From the NCBI GenBank assembly GCA_938011325.1, contig CALLUD010000006.1, positions 62,001 through 126,000 on the forward strand: a stretch of DNA of 64,000 nucleotides. Reading direction: 5' to 3'. The notes below the pieces were generated by a model. It saw only the letters and a program-made list of their open reading frames with translations. It had not been told where the DNA came from and searched no databases. This stretch comes from an uncultured Spartobacteria bacterium (GTDB lineage Bacteria; Verrucomicrobiota; Verrucomicrobiia; Chthoniobacterales; JAATET01). The stretch's first letter is position 1. The number at the start of each line of letters is the position of its first letter. This document shows, piece after piece, positions 27,352 through 36,420 of this stretch. The position numbers and the translations under genes were made by a program.

Positions 27352-28473
27352 CTACCGCGCCGCCTGCAGCCAGAGTTCCGCCGTCTTTTGGTCGGGGAAC
27401 CAGCAGCAGGATTCCGGCTCGGAAATCCCGGCGGTCGCGGCTTCGACCACGGAGGCCGTGTCCGCCTTCGCAAGCCACCCGGACTTCTCGGTGAGCGGAT
27501 TCAGTTCCGTCGCGTTCGCGCCCAGGCGCAGTTCCGCCAGCGAGCGGAAGAATTGCCGGGCGATCTCGAAATTCGAATCATGCTCCTCGTCTCCATTGGC
27601 AAACGCCCACAACGCGCCCTTCGCACGATTCGCGACATAAATCTCCCGCAGCTCGGCACACGGCTCCTCTCCCGCAAAGAAGAGAGCCGGAATCGTGCTC
27701 ACGCCGTCCGTTGGCGGAACGCAGTCTTTGCACGCGCCGCCCATCACGAATCCGGCGGTTTGCTCGGGCCGCCAGCAGGCAAAGTTGAAACCGAACTGTC
27801 CCCCCTCGTCCTCGCCCCAGAAAAACAGCGGCGCCGTCTTCACTTCGGGGTGCCCGTTGCCGTCGGCAAACGCGCCAAGCGCAAGCATCAGGGCCATTCC
27901 ACTACCACCATCCGGCCGCAGATATGCCGTCGAGTCGGGTTTGTCGCTCTTGAACTCGCACACGATGAGGCCCAGGCCGAGTTCACCCGCGAGTTCCTTC
28001 CATCGATCGTCGTCGGCAAGTTCCTCATTGCTGTCGTTGAACCCGGGCACGACGACGATCATTCCACGCAGCGTCGCATCCGAGTCAGGAATCCAAACGT
28101 TGAACTTCGCCGACTTCAGCCCGCCAATCCCGTTTGGCTGGGCGTCGTATTGCCACGTCACCGGCACAGCGTCTCCGCCGAAATAGGACTTCGAAGGTTG
28201 CGGTTCGTCCTCCTTCTCCGCCTGTTGTTCCTTCACGAACTTCTGGTCCGCCTCACTAAGAGAGTCGAGCTTGACCTCGACCTTCCGACCGTTTGCGAGC
28301 TCCAGGGTGACTTTTTCCTCATCGAGGTTCACCAGCCTGGCTTCGACTTTTCGGCCATTTTTGTCAGTGAACTCCCGCATGGCGTCGTTGTCCGGTGCCG
28401 GCATCGCCCAGGCCGCCGCCATCCCCGCGATGGCCAAAGCACAAATCGCGGGAGGAATTTTTTCCCAATTCAT
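27352..28473 (-). CDS. SHD1-domain protein fused to a serine-less alpha/beta-hydrolase-like domain
   Basis: This is an exported protein of 373 residues. It has a signal peptide (about 1-24), then an SHD1 domain (about 33-80: REFTDKNGRKVEARLVNL, VTLELANGRKVEV), a small SH3-like module common in Planctomycetes and Verrucomicrobia. Residues 120-373 follow an alpha/beta-hydrolase order: GMIVVVPGFND, elbow WGEDEGGQF (220-227) and a late GDEEHDSNFEIARQFF histidine loop. At the elbow the usual Ser is Asp (D222). It may be an inactive carrier or use another chemistry. The ATG at 28471-28473 is chosen because the signal peptide follows. Confidence 0.7.
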   Translation of the reverse strand: MNWEKIPPAICALAIAGMAAAWAMPAPDNDAMREFTDKNGRKVEARLVNLDEEKVTLELANGRKVEVKLDSLSEADQKFVKEQQAEKEDEPQPSKSYFGGDAVPVTWQYDAQPNGIGGLKSAKFNVWIPDSDATLRGMIVVVPGFNDSNEELADDDRWKELAGELGLGLIVCEFKSDKPDSTAYLRPDGGSGMALMLALGAFADGNGHPEVKTAPLFFWGEDEGGQFGFNFACWRPEQTAGFVMGGACKDCVPPTDGVSTIPALFFAGEEPCAELREIYVANRAKGALWAFANGDEEHDSNFEIARQFFRSLAELRLGANATELNPLTEKSGWLAKADTASVVEAATAGISEPESCCWFPDQKTAELWLQAAR

Positions 28474-28529
28474 AGTTCGTCCTAATAGCACGGAAACTCT
28501 GTAGCGCCAGCGGAGAATTACCGCGCGAA

Positions 28530-29330
28530 TTATTGCAGCCCCGGTGGAAGTTTATCGCCCAAAGAGTTAACCACCACATAGAGAAGCTGTTCCAGCACCT
28601 CGGGAGTGGTCTTGTAAATGTCCGTGACACCATCGGGCGGACGCCAGGTCTTCGCAGGAAGCTTGTCGGCAAAATGAAGGTCGCGAATGGTCACCGTCAT
28701 GGAGAAATCACGGCGAACGATTCGAACCTGTTTCGGAACATAACCTTCCGCCACCCACATCGTCGCGCGGAAATCCTCGGCCTTGGTCGCCTGGGCCAGT
28801 TCGGGCATCAGTCCCCCGCTGATCACGCGCGTCTGCACGCCCTCGATTTCCTCGAACAGCTTCCCGTCCTCGAGCACGAACAACGCGGGCAGAAACACGG
28901 CCTGCTGCGCCGTGATCGGCAGGTAGACCGGTGTCTTCGATTTCTTTGTCGGCTCGGGAAGGTGCCCTGCGAATTGCTTGAGCAGATATTCGATTTTCTC
29001 GCCTGGAATCGCCCAGACCTCGTCTCCGTTGCGGCAAACCGTCATTTCCTCGCCCAGCACCGGGGCGGAAAGCTTCACCTTGTTCGGGAATTGCACGGCG
29101 GCCTCGAGCGTCGCGCCGGCAAACTCCTTCGGCAGGCGGCCGGTGACTTCCGTGACCTCCATTTTGAACGACGCCGCCTTTTCCGGTGCCTCCCCGCCTG
29201 CAAGCAATACGCTGAAGAACGGACGGAAGACCTTGCCGAGAATGTCGTAGCGATTTTCCGACGGGGCATTCTGCGCGTGCGCAAAAAACGGAATGGCGAG
29301 ACCGAGAACGAGAAGGGCGGCGCGGTGCAT
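28530..29330 (-). CDS. exported protein of unknown function (outer-membrane lipoprotein-sorting-like)
   Basis: This is a 266-residue protein with a Sec signal peptide (MHRAALLVLGLAIPFFAHA, cleavage after AHA). The rest reads like a beta-rich half-barrel: VQFPNKVKLSAPVLGEEM, VCRNGDEVWAIPGEKIEYLL, MWVAEGYVPKQVRIVRRDFS and MTVTIRDLHF. This strand pattern resembles LolA/LolB-like DUF-type proteins of this phylum, but I cannot place it firmly. The ATG at 29328-29330 is chosen because the signal peptide begins there. It is divergent from the exbB-type gene and 56 bases upstream of the SHD1 gene. Confidence 0.65.
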   Translation of the reverse strand: MHRAALLVLGLAIPFFAHAQNAPSENRYDILGKVFRPFFSVLLAGGEAPEKAASFKMEVTEVTGRLPKEFAGATLEAAVQFPNKVKLSAPVLGEEMTVCRNGDEVWAIPGEKIEYLLKQFAGHLPEPTKKSKTPVYLPITAQQAVFLPALFVLEDGKLFEEIEGVQTRVISGGLMPELAQATKAEDFRATMWVAEGYVPKQVRIVRRDFSMTVTIRDLHFADKLPAKTWRPPDGVTDIYKTTPEVLEQLLYVVVNSLGDKLPPGLQ

Positions 29331-29429
29331 GGGTCGCCATTGATACGCCGGAGCTCCGCGCTTTGCAAAAGCGAACACACCGGGCTTTTTACGTTGCGCG
29401 GATCCCGGTTTTCTCTATTCGATTCGACC

Positions 29430-30167
29430 ATGTCCGCATGGCCACTCCTTTTCGCTCAGGAAGGAACCGGCCTCTACTACGCCTTCACCAACTCGACTCT
29501 CGAGGGCAAGGCCATCCTCCTCACCCTGTTTTTCGCGTCGATTTTCAGCTGGTCGGTGATGGTGACGAAGTATCGGCTGCTGCGTTTCGCGCGACGCCAG
29601 TCGAGCCGCTTTTCCACCCTGTTTCGTCGCGACCGGCAGCCGTTGCGCGTCTTCGAGAGTGGCGTTCACTTCGAGGGCTCGCCGCTCTTTCGCATCTACG
29701 AGGCGGGCATCTCGGAGCTGTGTTTCCAGATGCTCGGCTCAACGGAGGTCGATGAGACGTTTCGCGCCCGATTGAGCGAAGCCGACAAAATCACCCCCGC
29801 CCAGATGCGCGCCGTCACCGCGGCGATGGAGCGGGCCGTCGGCGAATCCGCACTCGAGCTCGAATCGCAGATGAACGTGCTCTCGATGGCGGTCAGCGGT
29901 GCGCCTTTCCTCGGTCTGCTGGGCACCGTTTGGGGCGTGATGGACGCGTTTGGCGGCATCGCAGCCGCGGGCACCGCGAACCTCGCGGCGATGGCTCCCG
30001 GTGTGTCCGGCGCGCTGATCACCACCGTCGTCGGCCTGCTCGTCGCGATTCCCGCGATGTTCGGCTACAACTTTCTCGTGACCAGCATTCGCTCGATGAT
30101 CGTCGAGTGCGACAACTTCGCCGCCGAGCTCGCGAGCGAGATCGAGCATCGTTACGTGGAATACTAG
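29430..30167 (+). CDS. MotA/TolQ/ExbB family proton channel protein
   Basis: This inner-membrane proton-channel subunit energises a TonB- or TolA-type protein with the proton motive force. It is 245 residues long with three membrane helices: ILLTLFFASIFSWSVMVTKY, NVLSMAVSGAPFLGLLGTVW and GVSGALITTVVGLLVAIPAM. The family core GLLGTVWGVMDAF and the Thr-Thr in LITTVVGL are present. It lies four bases upstream of the ExbD gene and heads a three-gene set with a TonB-like protein. TolQ and ExbB cannot be separated by this sequence alone. Confidence 0.9.
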   Translation: MSAWPLLFAQEGTGLYYAFTNSTLEGKAILLTLFFASIFSWSVMVTKYRLLRFARRQSSRFSTLFRRDRQPLRVFESGVHFEGSPLFRIYEAGISELCFQMLGSTEVDETFRARLSEADKITPAQMRAVTAAMERAVGESALELESQMNVLSMAVSGAPFLGLLGTVWGVMDAFGGIAAAGTANLAAMAPGVSGALITTVVGLLVAIPAMFGYNFLVTSIRSMIVECDNFAAELASEIEHRYVEY

Positions 30168-30170
30168 GCC

Positions 30171-30596
30171 ATGCGTCGCTACTCGAATCGCACGAATTAC
30201 AGCGCGCTCACCGAGCTGAACGTCACGCCTCTGCTCGACCTCGCATTCGTGCTCCTGATCATCTTCATGATCACGACGCCGCTCATCGAGAACACGATGG
30301 ACCTCGTGGTGCCCACGAGTTCGACGGCCAAAACGGAGGTAAACCCCTCCCAGGTGCAGATCGTGTCCATTGACCGCGAAGGCAGGCTCGAGCTGAACGA
30401 ACAGCCCATCACCGCCATCGAGCTCGAGCAGCAACTTGCCGCGATCAAGGCGGAAACGCCGGAGGTCGCCGTGGCCGTGCGCCCGCACAAGGAGCTGCCG
30501 ATCCAGGATTTCATTGCCGTGATGGACATCTTGAAGCGGGTCGGGATCGGCAAAGTCGGCGTGATGACCCGCCCCGAAGACCCTGCGGCTCCCTGA
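30171..30596 (+). CDS. ExbD/TolR biopolymer transport protein
   Basis: This is the partner of the ExbB-type channel, 141 residues with one membrane helix (VTPLLDLAFVLLIIFMITTP). The conserved proton-path aspartate lies in TPLLDLAFVLL near residue 23. The periplasmic domain follows (VNPSQVQIVSIDREGRLELN, AVRPHKELPIQDFIAVMDIL), matching the ExbD/TolR fold. The stop codon overlaps the ATG of the TonB-like gene (TGATG), so the two are coupled. Confidence 0.92.
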   Translation: MRRYSNRTNYSALTELNVTPLLDLAFVLLIIFMITTPLIENTMDLVVPTSSTAKTEVNPSQVQIVSIDREGRLELNEQPITAIELEQQLAAIKAETPEVAVAVRPHKELPIQDFIAVMDILKRVGIGKVGVMTRPEDPAAP

Positions 30597-31606
30597 TGGC
30601 CCGTCGGCGCTATCGCGATCCGGGCGCCGTCCGCGCGCGGCGCAGCTTTCAGGCGACGTTTGTGCTGGTGACCGTCGTCCATGTGCTGGTTGTCGGCGCG
30701 CTCATTTTCCTTTCGCGAAAGGTGGAGGCGCAAAACCCGCTCGGAGATGTCGTCTGGCTCGATGCCGCCGCCTTCACCACGACAGTGCCGGAAGTCCTCG
30801 AAGAGCCGGAGCCCACACCCGAATCGACCCCGGAGCCCACTCCGGAGGCGACCCCCGAACCGACGCCAGAACCCACTCCCGAGCCCGAAGAAGAGGAAAA
30901 TCCGCTCGCCACTCCAACTCCGACGCCCACTCCGACGCCAACGCCCAAGCCCACACCCACACCCACTCCAAAACCGACACCCACACCCACTCCGAAGCCG
31001 ACCCCAAAACCAACCCCGACTCCCACACCCAAGCCAAGTCCAACGCCGACTCCCAAACCGACTCCCAAACCGACCCCGAAACCTACGCCAAAGCCGACTC
31101 CAACGGCCACGCCAAAACCCACCCCAAAGGCGACTCCGAAACCTACTCCGAAACCAACGCCCAAGCCCGAGGCCACACCCAAACCCACTCCAAAATCGCC
31201 TGAGAAAAAGGAACCGCCGACCTCCAGCGAGAAAAAGGCGGAAACCTCCAGGCAGGGCGCGGCCAAGTCCGGCGCCGGTTCCGCGGAGAAATCAGGCGGA
31301 GGCGGTCAGGCGGATGTGGGTTGGTATCACGAAATCATCCACGACGCGTTCCACAGCCGGTGGGACCAGCCGATGTCGATCTTCGACGAAAACCGCCGCT
31401 TCGTGTGTTATCTGCAAATCCAGATCGCCCGCGATGGCACGATTACCGACGCCCGCATCACGAAATCGAGCGGCAACCCGGTAATGGATGAGTCCGTCCT
31501 CACCGCCGCCAAACGCGTCACGAAGATCCCTCCGCTCCCTGAAGGCGTCGGCGACAAAAATGGCTACACGATCACCATCGCATTCGAGCTGGATCAGGAC
31601 CGGTAG
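30596..31606 (+). CDS. TonB-family protein with long Pro/Thr/Lys linker
   Basis: This is an energy transducer that spans the periplasm between ExbBD and an outer-membrane receptor. Its 336 residues contain a basic start, a membrane anchor (FVLVTVVHVLVVGALIFLS, about 22-40), then a low-complexity linker of PTP and PKPT repeats (about 72-203). A folded TonB-like end (about 240-336) has YLQIQIARDGTITDARITKS and VLTAAKRVTKIPPLPEGVGD. The C-terminus fits TonB/TolA proteins. Its ATG overlaps the ExbD stop. TonB and TolA roles cannot be told apart here, and no receptor gene is nearby. Confidence 0.83.
   Translation: MARRRYRDPGAVRARRSFQATFVLVTVVHVLVVGALIFLSRKVEAQNPLGDVVWLDAAAFTTTVPEVLEEPEPTPESTPEPTPEATPEPTPEPTPEPEEEENPLATPTPTPTPTPTPKPTPTPTPKPTPTPTPKPTPKPTPTPTPKPSPTPTPKPTPKPTPKPTPKPTPTATPKPTPKATPKPTPKPTPKPEATPKPTPKSPEKKEPPTSSEKKAETSRQGAAKSGAGSAEKSGGGGQADVGWYHEIIHDAFHSRWDQPMSIFDENRRFVCYLQIQIARDGTITDARITKSSGNPVMDESVLTAAKRVTKIPPLPEGVGDKNGYTITIAFELDQDR
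30809..31198 (+). repeat. Pro/Thr/Lys-coding short tandem repeats inside the TonB-like gene
   Basis: The stretch is built from imperfect units of 6 to 12 bases (CCNACN and CCNAARCC types) that encode TP, KPTP and EPTP. The reading frame stays open through the whole run, so it is a protein linker rather than noncoding repeat. Such a run could vary in length between strains by slippage in multiples that keep the frame. Confidence 0.85.
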
Positions 31607-31697
31607 GCGGTTCCGGCAACCGCGAACGCTGCCGACGCTCGCAAAGCACCTTTTTTACCGGCGCGCGAAAGAGCCACCGGTCGTGAAAACGCCCTAT

Positions 31698-31724
31698 GCC
31701 GGGCGGGGGTGCGTCCCGCCCGGC
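31698..31724. terminator. strong hairpin between convergent genes, probable two-way terminator
   Basis: GCCGGGCGGG at 31698-31707 pairs perfectly with CCCGCCCGGC at 31715-31724 around a seven-base loop. It lies between the TonB-like stop and the DUF892 stop, which converge here. A T-rich stretch (CTTTTTTACC) is 40 bases earlier rather than right after the stem, so termination may not be of the simple intrinsic kind. Confidence 0.55.
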
Positions 31725-31740
31725 GCGCGGAGGAGCGGAC

Positions 31741-32235
31741 TTACTTGCCCTGCGCCTCGGGATTGATCGTGCTGACGGCAAGCTGCGTGAGCTTCTCGTC
31801 CGTCTGCGACTCCTCGTCCAGGGTGGTCTGGAGGAGCTTGGCGCCCTGCTTGTCGCCGAGGAGTTCCGCATAGGTGCGTGCGGTGCCGTAGCCGGCCATT
31901 TCGTAATGTTCCACACGCTGGGCGGCGGCGATGAGGCCCGCGTCGCGGACTTCGTCCTCACCCTCCTCCTCGATCATTTCCTCGCCTTCGGCGATGACGC
32001 CTTCCATTCCTTTACACTTCGGCCCGCGAGTGCTCTGGTCGTGGCTCTTGAGGATTTTCTCGAGCCGGACCGCGTGTTCCTTGGTCTGCTCGAGGTGTTC
32101 CTTGAAACCGGCGACAAGCTCCGCGTTTGTCGCGGCCTTCGCCATCTTCGGCAGCGCTTTGATGAGTTGCTTCTCGGCGCTGTAGAGATCCTTCAGTTCG
32201 TGAATATACAAGTCTTTAAGGGTATTGAGTTCCAT
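31741..32235 (-). CDS. DUF892 (YciE-like) ferritin-like protein
   Basis: This is a 164-residue four-helix protein of the DUF892/YciE/YciF family, tied to stress responses, with no certain enzyme activity. It starts MELNTLKDLYIHELKDLYSAEKQ in family style (shown only in part here by LYIHELKDLYSAEKQL). Metal-ligand candidates lie in EHLEQTKEHAVRLEKI and AQRVEHYEMAGYGTARTYAE, which follow the ferritin-like ExxH spacing. The ATG at 32233-32235 fits the helix start. It is convergent with tonB; the 214 bases upstream to ftsK hold no other gene that I can support. Confidence 0.88.
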   Translation of the reverse strand: MELNTLKDLYIHELKDLYSAEKQLIKALPKMAKAATNAELVAGFKEHLEQTKEHAVRLEKILKSHDQSTRGPKCKGMEGVIAEGEEMIEEEGEDEVRDAGLIAAAQRVEHYEMAGYGTARTYAELLGDKQGAKLLQTTLDEESQTDEKLTQLAVSTINPEAQGK

Positions 32236-32449
32236 ACTCTGAGGCTTCGCCGACACAGAAGGCGACGGCCGCTTCCTGATGCGGGGATCAGGGAAATGCC
32301 GCAGCATTCTCCGAAGCACGCGTTTCCGCTTCCGAGAGTCACGAATCGCAGGTCCCGCCGCATCCCCGGACTTTGCGGAAGCTTTGGAAATCAGCCGGTC
32401 CCGCCCTTGCGAAATGGCCTCGTCTTCTGCGATAAGTGCGATTTCAGGA

Positions 32450-34855
32450 ATGCCCAAGCCCGCCAATCCCGCCGTCAGTGAAGCCATTGGAGTCTTGCTC
32501 CTCGGCGCCGGAGTCCTCCTCCTGCTGGCTCTGGTCTCCTACGATCCCGCGGACGTGCCGTCGTGGGCATTCTTCAGCCACGTCACGCCGTCGAATGAAA
32601 AGATCTCGAATTTTATCGGCATCGTCGGCGTGCTGGTCGCGGGCATCCTCTATTTCTTCCTGGGCGCCGCGTCGTATCTGCTGGCCGTGATGCTGCTCGG
32701 CTTCGGCGCGGGCAAAATGTTCTTTCCGAAGGTGCGCATGGCCGATCGCATCGGCTGGGCCGCGCTTTTCCTCATTTGCGGCGCGAGCCTCCTGCATCTG
32801 CAGCCGTGGTTTTTGCAGAATTGGGACGATCAATTCTACATCGAGGATCCCGGCGGCTGGATCGGCCTGTGGGTCGGCGGAAAGGCATTCACACGCGCGC
32901 TCGGCTCGGTGGGCTCGGCCATTGTCCTGACCGTTCTCTATCTCGCGAGCCTCATCCTCATCACCGGCTTTCACCCCATCAAGTTCGTCAAACTCTGCGT
33001 GAAGCGGATTCGCGACTACCAGGAGGCCGCCCGCCGACGTCGCCGCGAAAAACTCGATGAGGCGGCGTTGTTCGAAGCGAACCAGCGCGAGATCGAGAAG
33101 CAGGCGCAGAAGCTCGAGCGGCGCACACGCCGAAAGAAGGAACCCGGGCCGGAGCCCGCCGCCCCGGAGCCGCCCGCGGATCTTCCGGAACCCAAGATCA
33201 TCGATGCCTCCATCCCGGCACCGAAGCCGACCCTCGAGGAGGTGCGCGGCAAAAAGAAAAAGGAATCGAAGCCCCTCACTCCAGGCCTCCAGGGCGTGCA
33301 CCTGGAAAACTACTCGCTGCCCCCGATGGACCTGCTCGATTCGCCGGAGGGCGAGCATGCGCCCACCGATCCCGCCGAGCTCAAGGGCACGCAGGACGTG
33401 ATCCTCGACACGCTGGCGCAGTTTGGAATCCAGGCCAGTCCCGGCGACATCACCAAGGGCCCGACGATCACGCGCTACGAGCTGTATCCCGCCAAGGGTG
33501 TGCGCGTGGACCGCATCACGAGCCTCGAGCGCGACATCGCGCGCGCGACCCGCGCGGAACGGATCAACATCATCGCGCCCATTCCCGGCAAGGACACCGT
33601 CGGCATCGAGATCGCGAACGCGAACAAGGTGAAGGTCACCCTGCGCGAACTCTTTGAGAGCGACGCATGGCAGAACACGAAGGCACGCCTGCCGCTCGCG
33701 CTGGGCAAGGACGTTTATGGCAACGTGATCATCGCCGACCTCGCGCAGATGCCCCACGGCCTCGTCGCGGGCACCACGGGCTCGGGCAAGAGCGTGTGCA
33801 TCAATGCGATTATCGCGAGCCTGCTCTTCCGGTTCACCCCCGAGCAGCTCCGCTTCATCATGATCGACCCGAAGGTCGTCGAGATGCAGATGTATAACAA
33901 GCTGCCGCATCTCGTGACCCCGGTCGTCACCGAGCCGAAGAAGGTGCTCCTCGCCCTGCGCTGGGTGATCGACGAAATGGAGCTGCGTTATCGCATCTTT
34001 GCCAAGTGCGGCGTGCGCAACATCGCCGGGTTCAACGGCCGGCCCAAGCCGAAGTCACAGGCCGAGCTGGACGCCGAACGCGCGACCGAGGAACCCGCAG
34101 AGACTCCCGAAACCGAGGAACCAACCGACGAGGCCGTGCCCGAGGAAGAAGAGGCGCCGAAGATCCGCGTGCCTCGCGATGACGATCTCATCATTCCCGA
34201 GCACATGCCTTACATCGTCGTGATCATCGACGAGCTGGCCGACCTCATGCAGACCGCGCCGGCCGACGTCGAGAGCGCGATCGCACGCATCACGCAGATG
34301 GCCCGTGCCGCCGGCATTCACATGATCGTCGCCACGCAAACCCCGCGCGCCGACGTCGTCACCGGCATCATCAAGGCAAACATTCCGAGCCGCATCGCCT
34401 TCCAGGTCGCGTCGAAGATCGACAGCCGCGTCATCCTCGACGAGAACGGCGCCGAGAAACTTCTCGGCCAGGGCGACATGCTCTACCTGCCGCCGGGCAC
34501 CTCGAAATTCGTCCGCGCCCAGGGCGTGCTCGTGACCGACGAGGAGATCCGCCAGATTGTTGACTTCGTTTCCGCCGGGGCGAAACCGCAGTTCGAGCCC
34601 ACGATTCACGAGAAACTTTCGAAGAACACCGCCCCCGAGGAGGAAATCAGCGAGGCCGACGAAGAACTGGTTGAAAAGTGCCTCGAAATCATTAAGCAGG
34701 AGGGCAAGGCATCGACATCGATGCTGCAGCGGCGTTTGCGGTTGGGGTATACGCGCGCGGCGAGAGTCGTCGACATTCTCGAGCAGCGCGGAATTCTCGG
34801 CCCGCAGGACGGCGCGAAACAACGCGAAATCCTCGTCGATTTGAATTCCCTGTAA
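32450..34855 (+). CDS. ftsK: FtsK/SpoIIIE-family DNA translocase
   Basis: FtsK pumps chromosomal DNA at the division septum and helps resolve dimers with XerCD. The 801-residue protein has four or so N-terminal membrane helices (GVLLLGAGVLLLLALVSY, IGIVGVLVAGILYFFLG and onward), a charged linker (about 190-300), then the RecA-like motor. Walker A is GTTGSGKS near residue 441, and Walker B is VVIIDELADLM near 589. An acidic insertion (about 530-570) interrupts the motor. The gamma winged-helix (EIIKQEGKASTSMLQRRLRL) ends the protein. The start is the ATG at 32450; an ATG 12 codons upstream is possible. The rodZ gene begins right after the stop. Confidence 0.93.
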   Translation: MPKPANPAVSEAIGVLLLGAGVLLLLALVSYDPADVPSWAFFSHVTPSNEKISNFIGIVGVLVAGILYFFLGAASYLLAVMLLGFGAGKMFFPKVRMADRIGWAALFLICGASLLHLQPWFLQNWDDQFYIEDPGGWIGLWVGGKAFTRALGSVGSAIVLTVLYLASLILITGFHPIKFVKLCVKRIRDYQEAARRRRREKLDEAALFEANQREIEKQAQKLERRTRRKKEPGPEPAAPEPPADLPEPKIIDASIPAPKPTLEEVRGKKKKESKPLTPGLQGVHLENYSLPPMDLLDSPEGEHAPTDPAELKGTQDVILDTLAQFGIQASPGDITKGPTITRYELYPAKGVRVDRITSLERDIARATRAERINIIAPIPGKDTVGIEIANANKVKVTLRELFESDAWQNTKARLPLALGKDVYGNVIIADLAQMPHGLVAGTTGSGKSVCINAIIASLLFRFTPEQLRFIMIDPKVVEMQMYNKLPHLVTPVVTEPKKVLLALRWVIDEMELRYRIFAKCGVRNIAGFNGRPKPKSQAELDAERATEEPAETPETEEPTDEAVPEEEEAPKIRVPRDDDLIIPEHMPYIVVIIDELADLMQTAPADVESAIARITQMARAAGIHMIVATQTPRADVVTGIIKANIPSRIAFQVASKIDSRVILDENGAEKLLGQGDMLYLPPGTSKFVRAQGVLVTDEEIRQIVDFVSAGAKPQFEPTIHEKLSKNTAPEEEISEADEELVEKCLEIIKQEGKASTSMLQRRLRLGYTRAARVVDILEQRGILGPQDGAKQREILVDLNSL

Positions 34856-35611
34856 ATGAAAGCGCCTTCCTCCGATCAGCTCCTGCTCTCGATCGGCGCC
34901 GTGCTGAGTGCGGAACGCGAGAAGCGCGGCATCCCGATCGAGAAGGCGGCGAAGGACACTCGGATGCGCGTGCAGCGGATTCGCGAGATGGAGAACGACG
35001 ACTTCTCCCATTTTTCCAACCCGAGCTACGCGCGGATGTTCATCATCGCCTACGCGAAGTATCTCGGAATTCCGATGAGCACGCTGCAGGACTACCTGCC
35101 CGAGCGTGGCGAAACAAACTCCGAGGGCTACCAATACATCAACGCACCCGCCAGTGACCTCCCGTCTCTGCGCCGCGACATCGCCTCCCGGCCGGTCGGG
35201 CGCAATCACCTGCTCACCACACTGGTCGTCCTGCTTATCGTCGCGATTCTCGCCGGCGTCGGCACACTCGGCTTTTATCTCTACGTAAACCTCCCCCGCC
35301 TCACCGCCGTCGTCGAACCGAAGCCGGAGGAGGAAGTCATCGAGGAGGAACCCATCGAGCCCGTAACCGCAGAGGACATCGGCCTCACCGATCTCGCGCC
35401 CGACGCGAAGACGCCGGAAATCTTCAACAAGGCCGTCAAGCTGGTGGAACCCGCACCGCGGGACGGAACCACGTGGATTGCCACCTCGGCGGAAACAACA
35501 GCGGAGACCTCGGCGCCCGCAACGCCCGGCGACGCGCAGTTCTTCGAAGACGACCAGGCGTTCATCCTCGAAAACACCCCGACCACCCCCGAGAGCGAAG
35601 CCACGCAATAA
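34856..35611 (+). CDS. RodZ-like helix-turn-helix membrane protein
   Basis: This is a bitopic cytoskeletal protein of 251 residues. Residues about 8-82 form an HTH_25 domain (IGAVLSAEREKRGIPIEKAA, DFSHFSNPSYARMFIIAYAK), the MreB-binding end of RodZ. A membrane helix follows at 118-144 (LLTTLVVLLIVAILAGVG). The periplasmic part is short, acidic and Thr/Glu-rich, without the usual beta domain, so this is a reduced RodZ. It starts with the first base after the ftsK stop, whereas mreBCD lies 20 kb away in the same window. Confidence 0.8.
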   Translation: MKAPSSDQLLLSIGAVLSAEREKRGIPIEKAAKDTRMRVQRIREMENDDFSHFSNPSYARMFIIAYAKYLGIPMSTLQDYLPERGETNSEGYQYINAPASDLPSLRRDIASRPVGRNHLLTTLVVLLIVAILAGVGTLGFYLYVNLPRLTAVVEPKPEEEVIEEEPIEPVTAEDIGLTDLAPDAKTPEIFNKAVKLVEPAPRDGTTWIATSAETTAETSAPATPGDAQFFEDDQAFILENTPTTPESEATQ

Positions 35612-35630
35612 AGCGGCTTCCGTCCAGCGC

Positions 35631-36341
35631 ATGGGATTCTTCGAGGCCTGCTGGCGCTATCGCCGCATCGCGAGACGCTTCCGGGTTTCGTTCTCGATTC
35701 GCAATTACATCGTCGGAAAGCTCTCGCTGGACCCGGCATTTGCGGCCGTCTGCACAGAAGTGGCGGGCTCGAACCTCCCGATCGTCGACATCGGCTGCGG
35801 CTACGGACTGCTCGCCCATTACCTCCGCGAGCTCGGTGTGGAAAATCCCATCCTCGGCTACGACATCGACGCAAACAAGATCGCCAAGGCCCGCGACGCC
35901 GCCGCGCGCGCGGGATTGCGAGACGTCGCCTTCGAGGTGGACGACGCCATGCGCGAACTCCCGGGCGACACCCACATCGTCGCGCTGGACGTCATTCATT
36001 ACCTCGGGAAGTCCGACCAGGCGGAATTCCTCGCCTCCGCCACCCGGCTCGCGCATCCCGAGGCCCGTGTGCTGTTGCGCACCGCGCTCCGCGACGACTC
36101 GTGGCGCTACCGGGTGACCCTCGCCGAGGAGTGGTGGAGCCGGACCTCCGGGTGGATTCCCGTCGAGGCTCCCGTCAATTTCCCCAGCGCCGAGGAACTC
36201 TCGCGCCCGTTCGAAGCGGCGGGCTTTGTCTGCAACCGGCGCCCGCTCTGGGGGGTCACCCCCTTCAACAGCTACCTCTTCACCTTCCACCGACAGCCGG
36301 CCCCGGCGCCCGCTTTTTCGAATTCCGCCATCGCCAGATAG
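35631..36341 (+). CDS. class I SAM-dependent methyltransferase
   Basis: This is a 236-residue methyltransferase with motif I LPIVDIGCGYGLLAHYL, motif II LGYDIDANKI and IVALDVIHYL, followed by LLRTALRDDSWRYR. The N-terminal helix (FFEACWRYRRIARRFRVSF) is basic and aromatic, as in membrane-associated lipid or quinone methyltransferases. The end (WGVTPFNSYLFTFHR) also fits that group. The substrate is unknown. It follows rodZ by 19 bases; the ATG at 35631 is the first start that makes sense of the fold. Confidence 0.77.
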   Translation: MGFFEACWRYRRIARRFRVSFSIRNYIVGKLSLDPAFAAVCTEVAGSNLPIVDIGCGYGLLAHYLRELGVENPILGYDIDANKIAKARDAAARAGLRDVAFEVDDAMRELPGDTHIVALDVIHYLGKSDQAEFLASATRLAHPEARVLLRTALRDDSWRYRVTLAEEWWSRTSGWIPVEAPVNFPSAEELSRPFEAAGFVCNRRPLWGVTPFNSYLFTFHRQPAPAPAFSNSAIAR

Positions 36342-36420
36342 CTCTGCACGAGCGGGTTTTGCAGGCTTCGCGCCCGAATGAACTGGACGCACCTGCCCCT
36401 CAAAGTCTTAATCACCGCCC

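Noticed and set aside
30809..31198. Dense short repeats considered as a CRISPR or noncoding satellite
   Set aside because: The units are too short and continuous, lack spacers, and keep the tonB-like frame open.
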